Shown piece after piece: positions 1 through 8,302 of a stretch of DNA of 39,528 nucleotides. This DNA is from Polyangiaceae bacterium. Its GTDB lineage: Bacteria; Myxococcota_A; Polyangia; Polyangiales; Polyangiaceae. The DNA lies in NCBI GenBank assembly GCA_016929495.1, contig JAFGIS010000596.1, forward strand, positions 1 through 39,528, written 5' to 3'. The notes under the pieces were generated by a model. It was not told the DNA's origin, did no database searches, and saw nothing but the letters and a program-made list of their open reading frames with translations. Numbering within the stretch: position 1 is the first letter of the stretch; every line of letters starts with the position of its first letter. The position numbers were made by a program, and so were the translations under genes.

Positions 1-1
1 G

Positions 2-2212
2 CCCATGAGCGCCATGGGTGCCGCGATTCCCGGTCTGCCGGCGGCGCTGATCGACAACGCGAGCGGCATGCGCGAAGTGATCACGCATCTGATCACGTGC
101 CACGGCCTGCGCCGGATCGCCTTCATCCGCGGCCCGGGCGTGAACGACGAAGCGGAGGAACGCTACCACGTCTATCGCACCGTGCTCAGTGAACATGGGC
201 TGCCCTTCAAGCCAGAGCTCGTGACGCTCGGCAACTTCCACATGCCCTCCGGAATCGACGCGGTGCGCACGTTGCTGGACGAACGGAGGGTCCACTTCGA
301 CGCCATCGTGGCAGCCAACGACTTCATGGCTCTGGGAGCCATGGAAGCACTGCATGCCCGCGGCATCCGTATTCCGCACGATGTGGCGCTGGTCGGCTTC
401 GACGATATCCAGGACGGACGGTTCTCTCCGATACCGCTCACCACGGTTCGGCAGCCGCTCGAGGAGCAGGGCGAGGAGGCGGCTCGCCTGGTGCTCGATC
501 AGCTCGACGGCAAACCCGTGCCCGAGACACTGGTGCTTCGCACCGAGCTGGTCATTCGGAGCTCCTGCGGTTGCATGGGTCACATGGTGCCCGACTTGGT
601 CGTCCACGAGAGTGAGGACTTCGAGCAGCTGCTGCGAGAGCACGGCGAGCAGATACTCGAGGACATGCACTCGGTCGTGCACCGCTCGGCGGTCGACATC
701 GACCGCAACTACGTGGCGCGCCTGCTTTCCGCGTTCGAGGCGGCGCTGCGGGGCCGGAGCGAGAAAGAGTTCTCCGCGGCCGTTCAGGAGACGCTGCTCG
801 AAGTCTCTGTCGGCGGAATGGACGCCTGGCAGGGGGCACTCAGCGTGCTTCGAACCCACCTGCTGCCGACGCTCGGTCACACACCCGAGCAGCTGGCGCT
901 GTGCGAAGGCTTGCTTCACACGGCGCGCGCGTTGACCGGAAGCGTCGCAGAGCGCGCCCAGGCGCAGAAGCGTCTGGAGTTGGAGAACTGGTCGCGGACG
1001 CTACGTGCGGTCGGCGAAGCGCTGTTTACGTCGCTTGATGTGGACGCAGTGGCCAACGTCGTCGCGCGGCAGCTGCCCACGCTGCGGATCCGCAGTTGCT
1101 ATATGGTGCTCTACGAAGGCATCCCATCCGCAGACCAGCAGTGTCGTCTCGTCCTGTGCTACGATGCCGATGCCGGTGGCGTGCGGCCCGCCGGTGACCT
1201 GTTCTCCCCGCCGCAGCTGGTGCCGCCCGGGCTACTGCCGACCCACCGACGCTACACGTACGTCGTGGAGCCTTTGCTGTTCGAGCGCGAACAGCTGGGC
1301 TACGTTCTGTTCGAGATGGGACCCCGGGTGGGGTTTGCGTACGAGACGTTGCGCGACCAGATCGGCAGCGCGCTGAAGGGCGCACTGCTCGTTCAGCAGG
1401 TCGTCGCGGAAACCGAGAGACGGCAGGCCGCCGAGCGGGAGCATCTCGCGAAAGAGATGCAGATAGCCTCGAGCATCCAAACCAGCATTCTGCCGCACGA
1501 CGTTCACGTCGAGGGTCTCGACATCGCGGCTGCGATGCTGCCCGCGGAACAGGTGGGTGGGGACTACTACGACGTTCTGTCGTGCACCGACGGCTGCTGG
1601 CTCGGCATCGGGGACGTTGCGGGGCACGGCCTCCAGACGGGTCTGATGGTGATGATGATTCAGAGCGCGGTGGCGGGCGTAGCGCGGTACCACCCGGACG
1701 CGTCGCCGAGCGATGTCTTGCGCGTGCTCAACACGGTGCTGTTCGAGAACGTCCGGGAGCGACTGCGGCGCGAGGAGCACGCCACCTGCACGCTGCTTCG
1801 GTATCGGCGCTCGGGCGAGGTGGTCTTCTCTGGAGCACACGAGGACATCATCGTCTACCGTGCCGGAACGCGCCGCTGTGAGTTGATCGTGACGCCGGGT
1901 GCCCAGCTCGCCGTGGTGGCCAATATCGACGCTCACGCTGTCGACCGTCGCTTTCAGCTGGAAGACGGAGACGTTCTGTTGCTCTATACCGACGGCGTGG
2001 TTGCAGGGCGGGATTCGGAGCAGCAGTCTTTCGGAGTCGAGCGACTGTGCGGCGTGCTGGAACAGATCGGCACCGAGCCGGTCGACGTCATTCGAGACGT
2101 CTTGGTGGGTGCGGTTCGCGACTGGGTAGCGGTCCAGGACGACGACATCTCCGTCCTGGTCGCCCGCCATCGCGCGGAGGGTTCGGAGCAGTTCGGTTCA
2201 GCCGGAGACTAG
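2..2212 (+). CDS. LacI/PBP1-type sensor fused to GAF and SpoIIE/PP2C phosphatase (5' truncated)
   Basis: The reading frame is open to the window edge. Alignment with the paralog at 5717 shows that the first ATG (position 5) falls near paralog residue 104, so about 100 N-terminal residues lie outside the window. Visible domains are the second half of a periplasmic-binding-protein-like (LacI/PBP1) sensor up to about residue 190, closed by an RSSCGC motif; a GAF-like domain at about 330-470; and a SpoIIE/PP2C serine phosphatase at about 480-720. Phosphatase motifs are VGGDYYDV, GIGDVAGHG, LLLYTDGV and DDISVLVAR, so the metal-binding aspartates are present. No membrane segment is seen in the visible part, which suggests a cytoplasmic sugar or metabolite sensor controlling a partner-switching or dephosphorylation step. 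The ligand is unknown. The stop overlaps the convergent gene by the 4-bp CTAG at 2209-2212. Confidence 0.85.
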   Translation, partial: PMSAMGAAIPGLPAALIDNASGMREVITHLITCHGLRRIAFIRGPGVNDEAEERYHVYRTVLSEHGLPFKPELVTLGNFHMPSGIDAVRTLLDERRVHFDAIVAANDFMALGAMEALHARGIRIPHDVALVGFDDIQDGRFSPIPLTTVRQPLEEQGEEAARLVLDQLDGKPVPETLVLRTELVIRSSCGCMGHMVPDLVVHESEDFEQLLREHGEQILEDMHSVVHRSAVDIDRNYVARLLSAFEAALRGRSEKEFSAAVQETLLEVSVGGMDAWQGALSVLRTHLLPTLGHTPEQLALCEGLLHTARALTGSVAERAQAQKRLELENWSRTLRAVGEALFTSLDVDAVANVVARQLPTLRIRSCYMVLYEGIPSADQQCRLVLCYDADAGGVRPAGDLFSPPQLVPPGLLPTHRRYTYVVEPLLFEREQLGYVLFEMGPRVGFAYETLRDQIGSALKGALLVQQVVAETERRQAAEREHLAKEMQIASSIQTSILPHDVHVEGLDIAAAMLPAEQVGGDYYDVLSCTDGCWLGIGDVAGHGLQTGLMVMMIQSAVAGVARYHPDASPSDVLRVLNTVLFENVRERLRREEHATCTLLRYRRSGEVVFSGAHEDIIVYRAGTRRCELIVTPGAQLAVVANIDAHAVDRRFQLEDGDVLLLYTDGVVAGRDSEQQSFGVERLCGVLEQIGTEPVDVIRDVLVGAVRDWVAVQDDDISVLVARHRAEGSEQFGSAGD

Positions 2213-3612
2213 AACCCGTATGCGCCGCCGAGCTGCAGGGCTCCCGCCGTGCCCGAGGCACCGAGCAGCTGCAGTGCCTTCGCCTCCAAAAAGAGGTAGA
2301 AGCTGGGTGAGAACGCGTAGCCTGTCCCGAGTCCCGCCGACACGAACGACAGACCCGTTTTGCGCCAGGCGTCGAGGTTCAAGGGGGTCTGGACCGGTTT
2401 CCCGGTCGCGTCCACCGCGTCGCCTCGAGCCGGGATCGGCACCTTTGCGTCCACCTGTGCCAAGCCGCCGCCAGCGAACAGGAAAGGTCTGAAACCCACC
2501 TTGTTGAACACGCCCTTGCCGAACCAGAGCGTACCGCGCACTTCCGCGTGGATGGGCACGAACGCGTTGCCGCTGGGCGCCTGCGGGCCCCCCCCCCGGA
2601 ATGCGAATCCCACGCGCGCCCCGAGCGAAATGTTGTTCGAAACGGCGCGGTCGAACGCAATCATGACGCGCGTCGTTGCTAGCACCGCTCCGAGAGAGTC
2701 GAGCTTGTCGCCGACCTCTTGACCTGGATTGTCAGCGGATTTGGCGATCGAACCGAACTCATCCATGTAGTATCGGTCGGTGTCCCGGTAGAAGCAGTAG
2801 TAGTCGCTCCAGCAGAGGTCTTTGCCCGAGGTGAGCAGCAGCCAGTCCTGCTGAGCCCCGAGCCCGACCCAGTTCTTGCGCATCGCCTCCTCGGAGATGG
2901 GGATCTCGACTTCCTCGCACTTGTTGTCGACGCAGTCGTAGCCTTCCGGGCAGGGCGAGGCGGCGTCGCAGAAGCTGCCTTCGAAGCCCTCGTCTTGCTC
3001 GCCGCATCCAGGGAAGTCCGGCGGGCAGACCACCTCGTCGGCCTCTGACGTTCCCGACTGGAGCTCAGGTGGGATCGTCCCCTCCGCCAGTCCGCTGGCT
3101 GGCGGCTGTCCGCCTGGCGGCTGTCCCGCTGGCGGCGCGCCCGTTGCACCGGTCACCTCCTGCCGCGCCTGCGCAAACGCTGTCTCGAGTTCCGGAGTCG
3201 CCAGGTCCTTGTCGAGCGTGATCGACGGATCCGCTTGCAGCGCGAGCACCAACTCGGCCTTGCCGTTCTCCGGATCCTGAAGACCCGCTACCAGGACCAC
3301 GCCGAGATCTCGGTGGATCCTGGCGACGACCCCAGCAGAGCACTGGTCCGTTCCACAGAGGTCCAGTGCGCCGGCCAGCTTCTCCTGCGCGGCCGTGAAC
3401 TCCGTTGCCAGGTAGTCGGTGAAGATCGCCTCTTCGGCGAGCTTCTTCGCCTCCTCGTCCTTGGGGCCTGCGCCAGGAGCCTGCGCAGCAGCCGGAGCAG
3501 ACCACAAGGCAAGGCTCCCGAGGGCGGCTGCGCCGCCAAGCAGGAACGCTGCGAGCCTGTGCTGCAGGGAAGGAACACGTGAGGCGGCAAAGACAAGCGT
3601 GGGACCAAACAC
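2209..3612 (-). CDS. Secreted or outer-membrane protein, unknown function
   Basis: About 467 residues if the GTG at 3612 is used. A hydrophobic signal peptide (LAAFLLGGAAALGSLALW, then an Ala-rich site ending AAAQA) begins about 20 codons in. The mature protein has an Ala/Glu-rich helical N-terminal part resembling a TPR-like repeat, a Pro/Gly/Gln-rich linker, a short Cys-rich segment (CPEGYDCVDNKCEE), then a Gly/aromatic-rich C-terminal half. That half alternates like an outer-membrane beta-barrel and ends in GAYGF, a terminal aromatic. This layout is common in myxobacterial cell-surface proteins. No ATG and no good ribosome-binding site precede the signal peptide in frame, so the start is a judgement. 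The frame is open to 4041, but that extension lacks signal-peptide character. It converges on the phosphatase gene. Confidence 0.7.
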   Translation of the reverse strand: MFGPTLVFAASRVPSLQHRLAAFLLGGAAALGSLALWSAPAAAQAPGAGPKDEEAKKLAEEAIFTDYLATEFTAAQEKLAGALDLCGTDQCSAGVVARIHRDLGVVLVAGLQDPENGKAELVLALQADPSITLDKDLATPELETAFAQARQEVTGATGAPPAGQPPGGQPPASGLAEGTIPPELQSGTSEADEVVCPPDFPGCGEQDEGFEGSFCDAASPCPEGYDCVDNKCEEVEIPISEEAMRKNWVGLGAQQDWLLLTSGKDLCWSDYYCFYRDTDRYYMDEFGSIAKSADNPGQEVGDKLDSLGAVLATTRVMIAFDRAVSNNISLGARVGFAFRGGGPQAPSGNAFVPIHAEVRGTLWFGKGVFNKVGFRPFLFAGGGLAQVDAKVPIPARGDAVDATGKPVQTPLNLDAWRKTGLSFVSAGLGTGYAFSPSFYLFLEAKALQLLGASGTAGALQLGGAYGF

Positions 3613-4016
3613 GGCGAAACCATATATCTGGCCATGCTCGGCGCGCAACCTTGCTGTCGGCAGCGTCGCGCCTCGAGGGCTACCGGTGGAAGCACCCTGG
3701 GCTGCCGGCCGATCCGCGAGCCCCGTCCGGCGACCTCTGTCGCGGCACGACGCCTGATGGCTCTCACTCGAATCCGCGGAGGTCCCCTGCCCCGACCCCG
3801 GGGTGTCGAGGCCGGCGCTCGAACGGATGCGGTCCGCGCGCCGCGAGGGATAGGCCACTGTTTTCGGGGTGTTACGGGACGCACGCGCCCCGCGCGCCGG
3901 CCGATCCGCGCGCCCCGGGTCCAGCAGTTGTGCACGATTCGTGCGGACGACGGACACGGCCAGCATTCGGCGAACGCTCGTAGCGTTCGTTTCGAAGTCG
4001 CCATAGGCTGCTCGCG
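3613..4016. other. Divergent intergenic region upstream of pfk and the secreted protein
   Basis: About 400 bp with no convincing gene. It must hold the promoters of both divergent genes. A GC-rich palindrome (ACCCCGGGGT, near 3795) and the dyad at 3971-3989 are the only clear structures. The open frames crossing it have Arg/Pro/Ala-skewed composition typical of shadow frames. Confidence 0.5.
3971..3989. promoter_or_regulatory. Inverted repeat upstream of phosphofructokinase
   Basis: CGAACGCT-cgt-AGCGTTCG is a perfect 8-bp inverted repeat with a 3-bp spacer, ending 27 bp before the pfk ATG. Its size and place fit an operator for a dimeric regulator. A weak hairpin in the leader is the alternative. 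The binding protein is unknown. Confidence 0.4.
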
Positions 4017-5294
4017 ATGACCGACTCGGGCAAGATGGCAATCCTGGCCTCGGGCGGACCAGCTCCGGGCATCAACAGCGTCATTGGCGCGGCCACCATT
4101 CGGGCGGCGATCTCGGGCGTGGAGGTCGTGGGTCTCATGGATGGGTTCCGCTGGCTCATGGAGCGCGACACCAGCAAAGCAGTGCCGCTCACCATCAAGA
4201 GCATCGCGGGCATCCACCACCGCGGGGGCTCCGTGCTCGGCATCAGCCGCGCCAACCCGACACACAATCCGCAGCACCTGGCCAATACCGTCGCAGCACT
4301 GCAGAGCATGGGCGTCCATCGACTCATCACCATCGGTGGCGATGACACGGCCTTGTCTGCCATGCGGATCTCCGAGCAGGCTGCGGGGGCTTTGCACGTC
4401 GCTCACGTTCCGAAGACCATCGACAACGATCTGGACCTGCCCTACGGTATTCCAACCTTCGGCTTCCAAACCGTTCGCCATTTCGGAACGGCCATTGTTC
4501 AGAACCTCCAGGTCGACGCGCGCACGACGTCCCGCTGGTACTTCGTAGGTACGATGGGAAGGAAGGCCGGACACCTCGCCCTGGGCATCGGCAAGGCCGC
4601 CGGTGCGACGCTGACCATTATTCCGGAGGAATTCCCCGAGCCCATCGTCCCCGTGAGCACGATCGTCGACACGTTGGTCGGCTCCATGATCAAGCGTTTG
4701 AGCTACGGACGAACGGATGGCGTTGCGCTCATCGCGTTGGCGCTGGTGGGGCGCCTCGGCCCGGGCGACCGAGCCGAGTTCGCTGACGCCGACCTCAGCG
4801 ACCCCGACGCCCTGCGAAGTGCCCAGACTCGGTTCTCGAGCTACCTCAAGCTCAAGGTCGAACAGCAACTTGCCAGCTACGGTGCCAGCGCGACCATCGT
4901 CGCGAAGGATCTGGGCTACGAGCTCAGGTGCGCCGACCCAATTCCGCTCGACATGGAGTACACACGCGATCTGGGCTACTGCGCTTCCAAGTTCTTGCTC
5001 GAGGGCGGCACGGACGCGATGATCACGATCCAGCACGGTGAATTCCGTCCAGTGCCGTTTCCAGAGCTGCTCGACCCGACGACCAAGAGGACACGGGTTC
5101 GGATGGTCGACATCAACACCGACCATTACCGCATCGCCCGTCGCTACATGCTCCGGCTGAGGCGTGATGACTTCGAAGATCCACACGAACTGGAAAAGTT
5201 CGCGAACACGGCACGAATAAGCGTGGCGGAGTTCCGAGAGCGATTTGGCCATCTCGTGGCTGACGAGCCGCCGCCCATCCAGTTCGAACACTGA
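4017..5294 (+). CDS. pfkA: 6-phosphofructokinase, PPi-type active site
   Basis: 425-residue group A phosphofructokinase, catalysing fructose 6-phosphate to fructose 1,6-bisphosphate in glycolysis. The N-terminal Gly-rich motif ASGGPAPGIN, IGGDDT (107-111), PKTIDND (132-138) and MGRKAGH (180-186) are all present. In ATP-dependent enzymes such as E. coli PfkA the equivalent motifs are GGDGS and PGTIDND. The Asp and Lys at those positions here are the known signature of pyrophosphate-dependent enzymes, so PPi is the predicted phosphoryl donor, and the reaction may run reversibly. The protein is longer than the roughly 320-residue E. coli enzyme, as is usual for this branch. It lies between two paralogous sugar-sensor genes, with its own dyad-bearing leader, which hints at sensing of sugar supply. 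Symbol used in the broad family sense. Confidence 0.92.
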   Translation: MTDSGKMAILASGGPAPGINSVIGAATIRAAISGVEVVGLMDGFRWLMERDTSKAVPLTIKSIAGIHHRGGSVLGISRANPTHNPQHLANTVAALQSMGVHRLITIGGDDTALSAMRISEQAAGALHVAHVPKTIDNDLDLPYGIPTFGFQTVRHFGTAIVQNLQVDARTTSRWYFVGTMGRKAGHLALGIGKAAGATLTIIPEEFPEPIVPVSTIVDTLVGSMIKRLSYGRTDGVALIALALVGRLGPGDRAEFADADLSDPDALRSAQTRFSSYLKLKVEQQLASYGASATIVAKDLGYELRCADPIPLDMEYTRDLGYCASKFLLEGGTDAMITIQHGEFRPVPFPELLDPTTKRTRVRMVDINTDHYRIARRYMLRLRRDDFEDPHELEKFANTARISVAEFRERFGHLVADEPPPIQFEH

Positions 5295-5716
5295 ACGAGG
5301 GCCATTGCGCCCCGAGTCCGTGCAGACCCTCCCCTGACCCAGCGTAAGCGGCGCGGGCAGCACTCGCGCCCGCACCGCTCTGGTGTTGTTGGCGACCCGA
5401 ACCGCCCGCCAAGCGCGGCCTCGAACCAGCAGTGCGCACCTGCATCGCACCAACAAGCGCAGGTGCTCTTCTCGTGGCAGCTCGGGCGGCCAGCCTGGCT
5501 GTTGCCCGGAGGCGCGAGCGCGCTGCCCACGCGGTATCCAATGTGCCCGTAGCGGAAACCAGTGCGCGACTGTAGGCATTCATCGAGCGTCGAAGCCCAG
5601 CGACTTGGCACCGGGTGCTTTGGTAGACTCGTTCGTCCGGCGGGTGAGATCGGACACTCTGGTAGCCGTGCCGTCCCCACGGAACCGTAGGCGAGTCTCA
5701 CGAAGCGAGACGACAA
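5295..5716. other. Intergenic leader of the sensor kinase gene
   Basis: About 420 bp without a convincing gene. It contains the inverted repeat at 5436-5466 and a small GTCTC/GAGAC stem at 5695-5711 ending just before the GTG start at 5717, which could affect translation initiation. No clear sigma-70 promoter was seen. Confidence 0.5.
5436..5466. repeat. 8-bp inverted repeat, spacer 15 bp
   Basis: GCACCTGC (5436-5443) and GCAGGTGC (5459-5466) are perfect complements. The arrangement could be a split operator or an RNA stem-loop in the leader of the downstream sensor kinase. No function is assigned. Confidence 0.3.
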
Positions 5717-8296
5717 GTGCAACTTCAGCAGCATAGCCACGGCCGAATCACGCTCGGGCTGCTCGTAGATTGGCTCGAGGACGACTATCAGAACACCGTT
5801 CTGGGGGGGATCTCCGACGCGGCCAGCGAGCACGACGCGAACCTGATCGTGTTCACCGGCGGCGCGTTGCGTTCGCCCCTACGTTTCAGCGTACAGCGCA
5901 ACGTCGTGTACGAGCTCGCCGGTCCGGAGAACGTCGACGGTCTGATGCTGATGACCGGCACGATCGCCAACTTCGTGGGGCCCGCCGAGTTGGCCCGCTA
6001 CTGCGAAAGATTCCAGCCGCTGCCCATGTGCAGCATCGCCGTGGCACTTCCCGGCACTCCGAGCGTGCTGGTCGACAATGCCACCGGCACACGCCAAGCC
6101 ATCGTGCATCTCATCCGCGCGCACGGGGCCCGGCGCATCGCTTTCCTGCGGGGCCCGGACGTCAACGCCGAGGCCGAGCGCCGTTTCACGGTGTTCCGGC
6201 AGGTTCTGGAAGAGCACGGCATCCCTCTGTATTCCGAGCTCGTGACGGTCTGTGACTTCCAGCGCCCTGCCGGGGCAGCAGCCGTTCGCAAGCTCCTCGA
6301 CGAGCGCCATGTTCAATTCGACGCGCTTGTGGCTGCGAGCGACTACATCGCGCTCGGCGCCATGGACGAGCTTCGGGTGCGCGGCGTACGTCTGCCGGGC
6401 GACGTTGCCGTCGTCGGATTCGACGACGTGGAGGAAGCACGCTTCGAAACGCCGCCGCTGACCACGGTTCGGCAACCACTGTACGAACAGGGCAGGCGAG
6501 CGTGCGAGATGCTCATCGCGAGCCTGCATGGCGAGAGCGTGCCGGACAAGGTCATTCTGCACACCGAGCTCGTGGCGCGCCGCTCCTGCGGCTGTTATTC
6601 GTATCAGGCGCGTCCGCTCGTGCTTCGCGGCGCGGATGTTCCCGCCGACACGTTCGACGATACCTTCAACGCCGGTCGCCGGGACGTGCTCAAGGATATG
6701 ACGCAGGCGATGCGCACTACGGCGGCGGGCACTGCGCCTGGCTGGGCCGAGCGTCTCGTCGATGCCTTCGTTGCCGACGTGAAATCCGGTGCACCGGAAC
6801 GCTTCGTGTGCGCGCTCGAGGACATCCTGGTGGAAGCAGCCGCCCACGAGGGTGACCTGAGCCGATGGCAGGACGTGATCACCGCCCTTCGCCGGCACGC
6901 CTTGGGACCGCTCGCGACGGATGCCGACGCGCGCTCGATCGCAGAGGACTTGCTGCAGCAGGCACGGCTGCTCGTCGGCAGTGCAGTCGAGCGGGCTCAG
7001 GGCCAACATCGGCTGCGGGCCGAGCGCTGGGCACGCACGCTGAGCGAGACAGGCGAGGCGCTGATCACGACCTTCGACGTGGTCGCGCTGATGAATGGCA
7101 TCGCGACACAGTTCCCGCGACTGCAGATCACGAGCTGCTACGTCGCCCTGTACGACCACGAAGCCAATCCGACGGAGAAGCTGCGCCTGGTGCTCGCTTA
7201 CGACGAAGCGCGTCCGCAAGCCCCCTCCCACGCCGGCACCGTGTATCCGGCCCGACAGCTCGTGCCGCGAGAGCTGTTGCCCGAGGAGCGGCGCCACAGC
7301 TATGTGGTCCTGCCGCTGTTCTTCAAGGAGCATCAACTCGGCATCGGCTTGTTCGAAACCGGGCCGCGCCACGGCACCATCTACGAATCGCTCAGGGACC
7401 AGGTCAGCGCGGCTCTGAAGGGCGCCCTGCTCGTCCAAGAGGTCATCGACAAGGACAAGGAGCAGCAACGCCTCCTCGATGACCTTGCGAGCAGAGCCAC
7501 GCAGCTGGAGGAGGCCTACCAGGCCCTGAAAGAGGGACAGCAGAAACTGCTCATATCGGAGAAGATGGCGAGCCTCGGACGGCTGACCGCAAGCATCGCG
7601 CACGAAATGAACACGCCGCTTGCGGCGGTGCGCACGGCACTGGTCGAGTTGAGTCGGTTGGTGGAGGAGTACCGGGCGTCGGTCAAAGACATGGACGTGA
7701 CTGCGGAGGACCATCTCGAAATCGCCCAGGAGATGTCCAGGGCGATCGACCTTGCTGGTGGCGCCGCGCAGCGTGCCGCGGACTTCGTTCGGGGGATCAA
7801 GACACACACACGTGACATGCGGCCGCACCAGATGCTCGTGTTCAATGCAGTGCCCTACATCGACGAGGCGCTGATGCTGCTCAGCCACACCTTGCGCAAA
7901 GGCAAGTGTCGAGCCACGTTTGAACACGACTCGGACGAACTCGAGCTAGCTGGGTCCCCTGGTCGGCTCGCCCAAGTCGTCACCAATCTCGTGACGAACG
8001 CAATAGACGCCAGTAGCCCCATGGGCGGCGGCGAGATCCGCCTCGAGCTGCGGCGCAGGGACGGGGGCGTCGAGTTGTCCGTGACGGACCAAGGCGTGGG
8101 CATCTCTTCCGATATCCTTTCCAGGGTCTTCGAGCCGATGTTCACCACGAAACCGTTTGGACAGGGTACGGGTTTGGGGCTCGCGATCGTTCACGACATC
8201 GTCACGAGTGACTTCGGGGGCAGTGTCGAAGTGCAGAGCACGCCGGGGGCAGGGACGACGTTCCGGGTGCTCTTCCCGTTGTCCGAGGAGCGTTGA
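5717..8296 (+). CDS. LacI/PBP1-type sensor fused to GAF and histidine kinase
   Basis: 859 residues from a GTG start that fits the beginning of the PBP fold (ITLGLLVDWLEDDY). Residues about 10-285 form a LacI-like periplasmic-binding-protein domain without the helix-turn-helix and without a signal peptide, ending in RRSCGC as in the paralog at the window start. A GAF-like domain covers about 430-570 and is followed by a coiled-coil linker. The kinase core has an H-box SIAHEMNTPL with His629, an N-box NLVTNAIDA, a G1 box VTDQGVGIS, and F/G2 boxes TTKPFGQGTGLGLAI. All catalytic motifs are intact, so it should autophosphorylate. No membrane segment is visible, implying a soluble cytoplasmic sugar- or metabolite-sensing kinase. 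The response regulator at 8303 starts 6 bp after the stop and is the obvious partner. The ligand cannot be read from the sequence. Confidence 0.9.
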   Translation: MQLQQHSHGRITLGLLVDWLEDDYQNTVLGGISDAASEHDANLIVFTGGALRSPLRFSVQRNVVYELAGPENVDGLMLMTGTIANFVGPAELARYCERFQPLPMCSIAVALPGTPSVLVDNATGTRQAIVHLIRAHGARRIAFLRGPDVNAEAERRFTVFRQVLEEHGIPLYSELVTVCDFQRPAGAAAVRKLLDERHVQFDALVAASDYIALGAMDELRVRGVRLPGDVAVVGFDDVEEARFETPPLTTVRQPLYEQGRRACEMLIASLHGESVPDKVILHTELVARRSCGCYSYQARPLVLRGADVPADTFDDTFNAGRRDVLKDMTQAMRTTAAGTAPGWAERLVDAFVADVKSGAPERFVCALEDILVEAAAHEGDLSRWQDVITALRRHALGPLATDADARSIAEDLLQQARLLVGSAVERAQGQHRLRAERWARTLSETGEALITTFDVVALMNGIATQFPRLQITSCYVALYDHEANPTEKLRLVLAYDEARPQAPSHAGTVYPARQLVPRELLPEERRHSYVVLPLFFKEHQLGIGLFETGPRHGTIYESLRDQVSAALKGALLVQEVIDKDKEQQRLLDDLASRATQLEEAYQALKEGQQKLLISEKMASLGRLTASIAHEMNTPLAAVRTALVELSRLVEEYRASVKDMDVTAEDHLEIAQEMSRAIDLAGGAAQRAADFVRGIKTHTRDMRPHQMLVFNAVPYIDEALMLLSHTLRKGKCRATFEHDSDELELAGSPGRLAQVVTNLVTNAIDASSPMGGGEIRLELRRRDGGVELSVTDQGVGISSDILSRVFEPMFTTKPFGQGTGLGLAIVHDIVTSDFGGSVEVQSTPGAGTTFRVLFPLSEER

Positions 8297-8302
8297 GCCG
8301 CC

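Noticed and set aside
3288..5579. Long minus-strand open frame of over 700 codons across phosphofructokinase
   Set aside because: It is the antisense shadow of the well-conserved plus-strand gene and parts of the secreted-protein gene; composition is skewed and no domain is visible.
5605..5620. TTGGCACCGGGTGCTT resembles a sigma-54 promoter upstream of the sensor kinase
   Set aside because: The GG-to-GC spacing is 10 bp rather than 12, which sigma-54 does not tolerate.
5879..7927. Minus-strand open frame of over 680 codons under the sensor kinase
   Set aside because: It is the antisense shadow of a gene with intact kinase motifs, caused by high GC at third positions.
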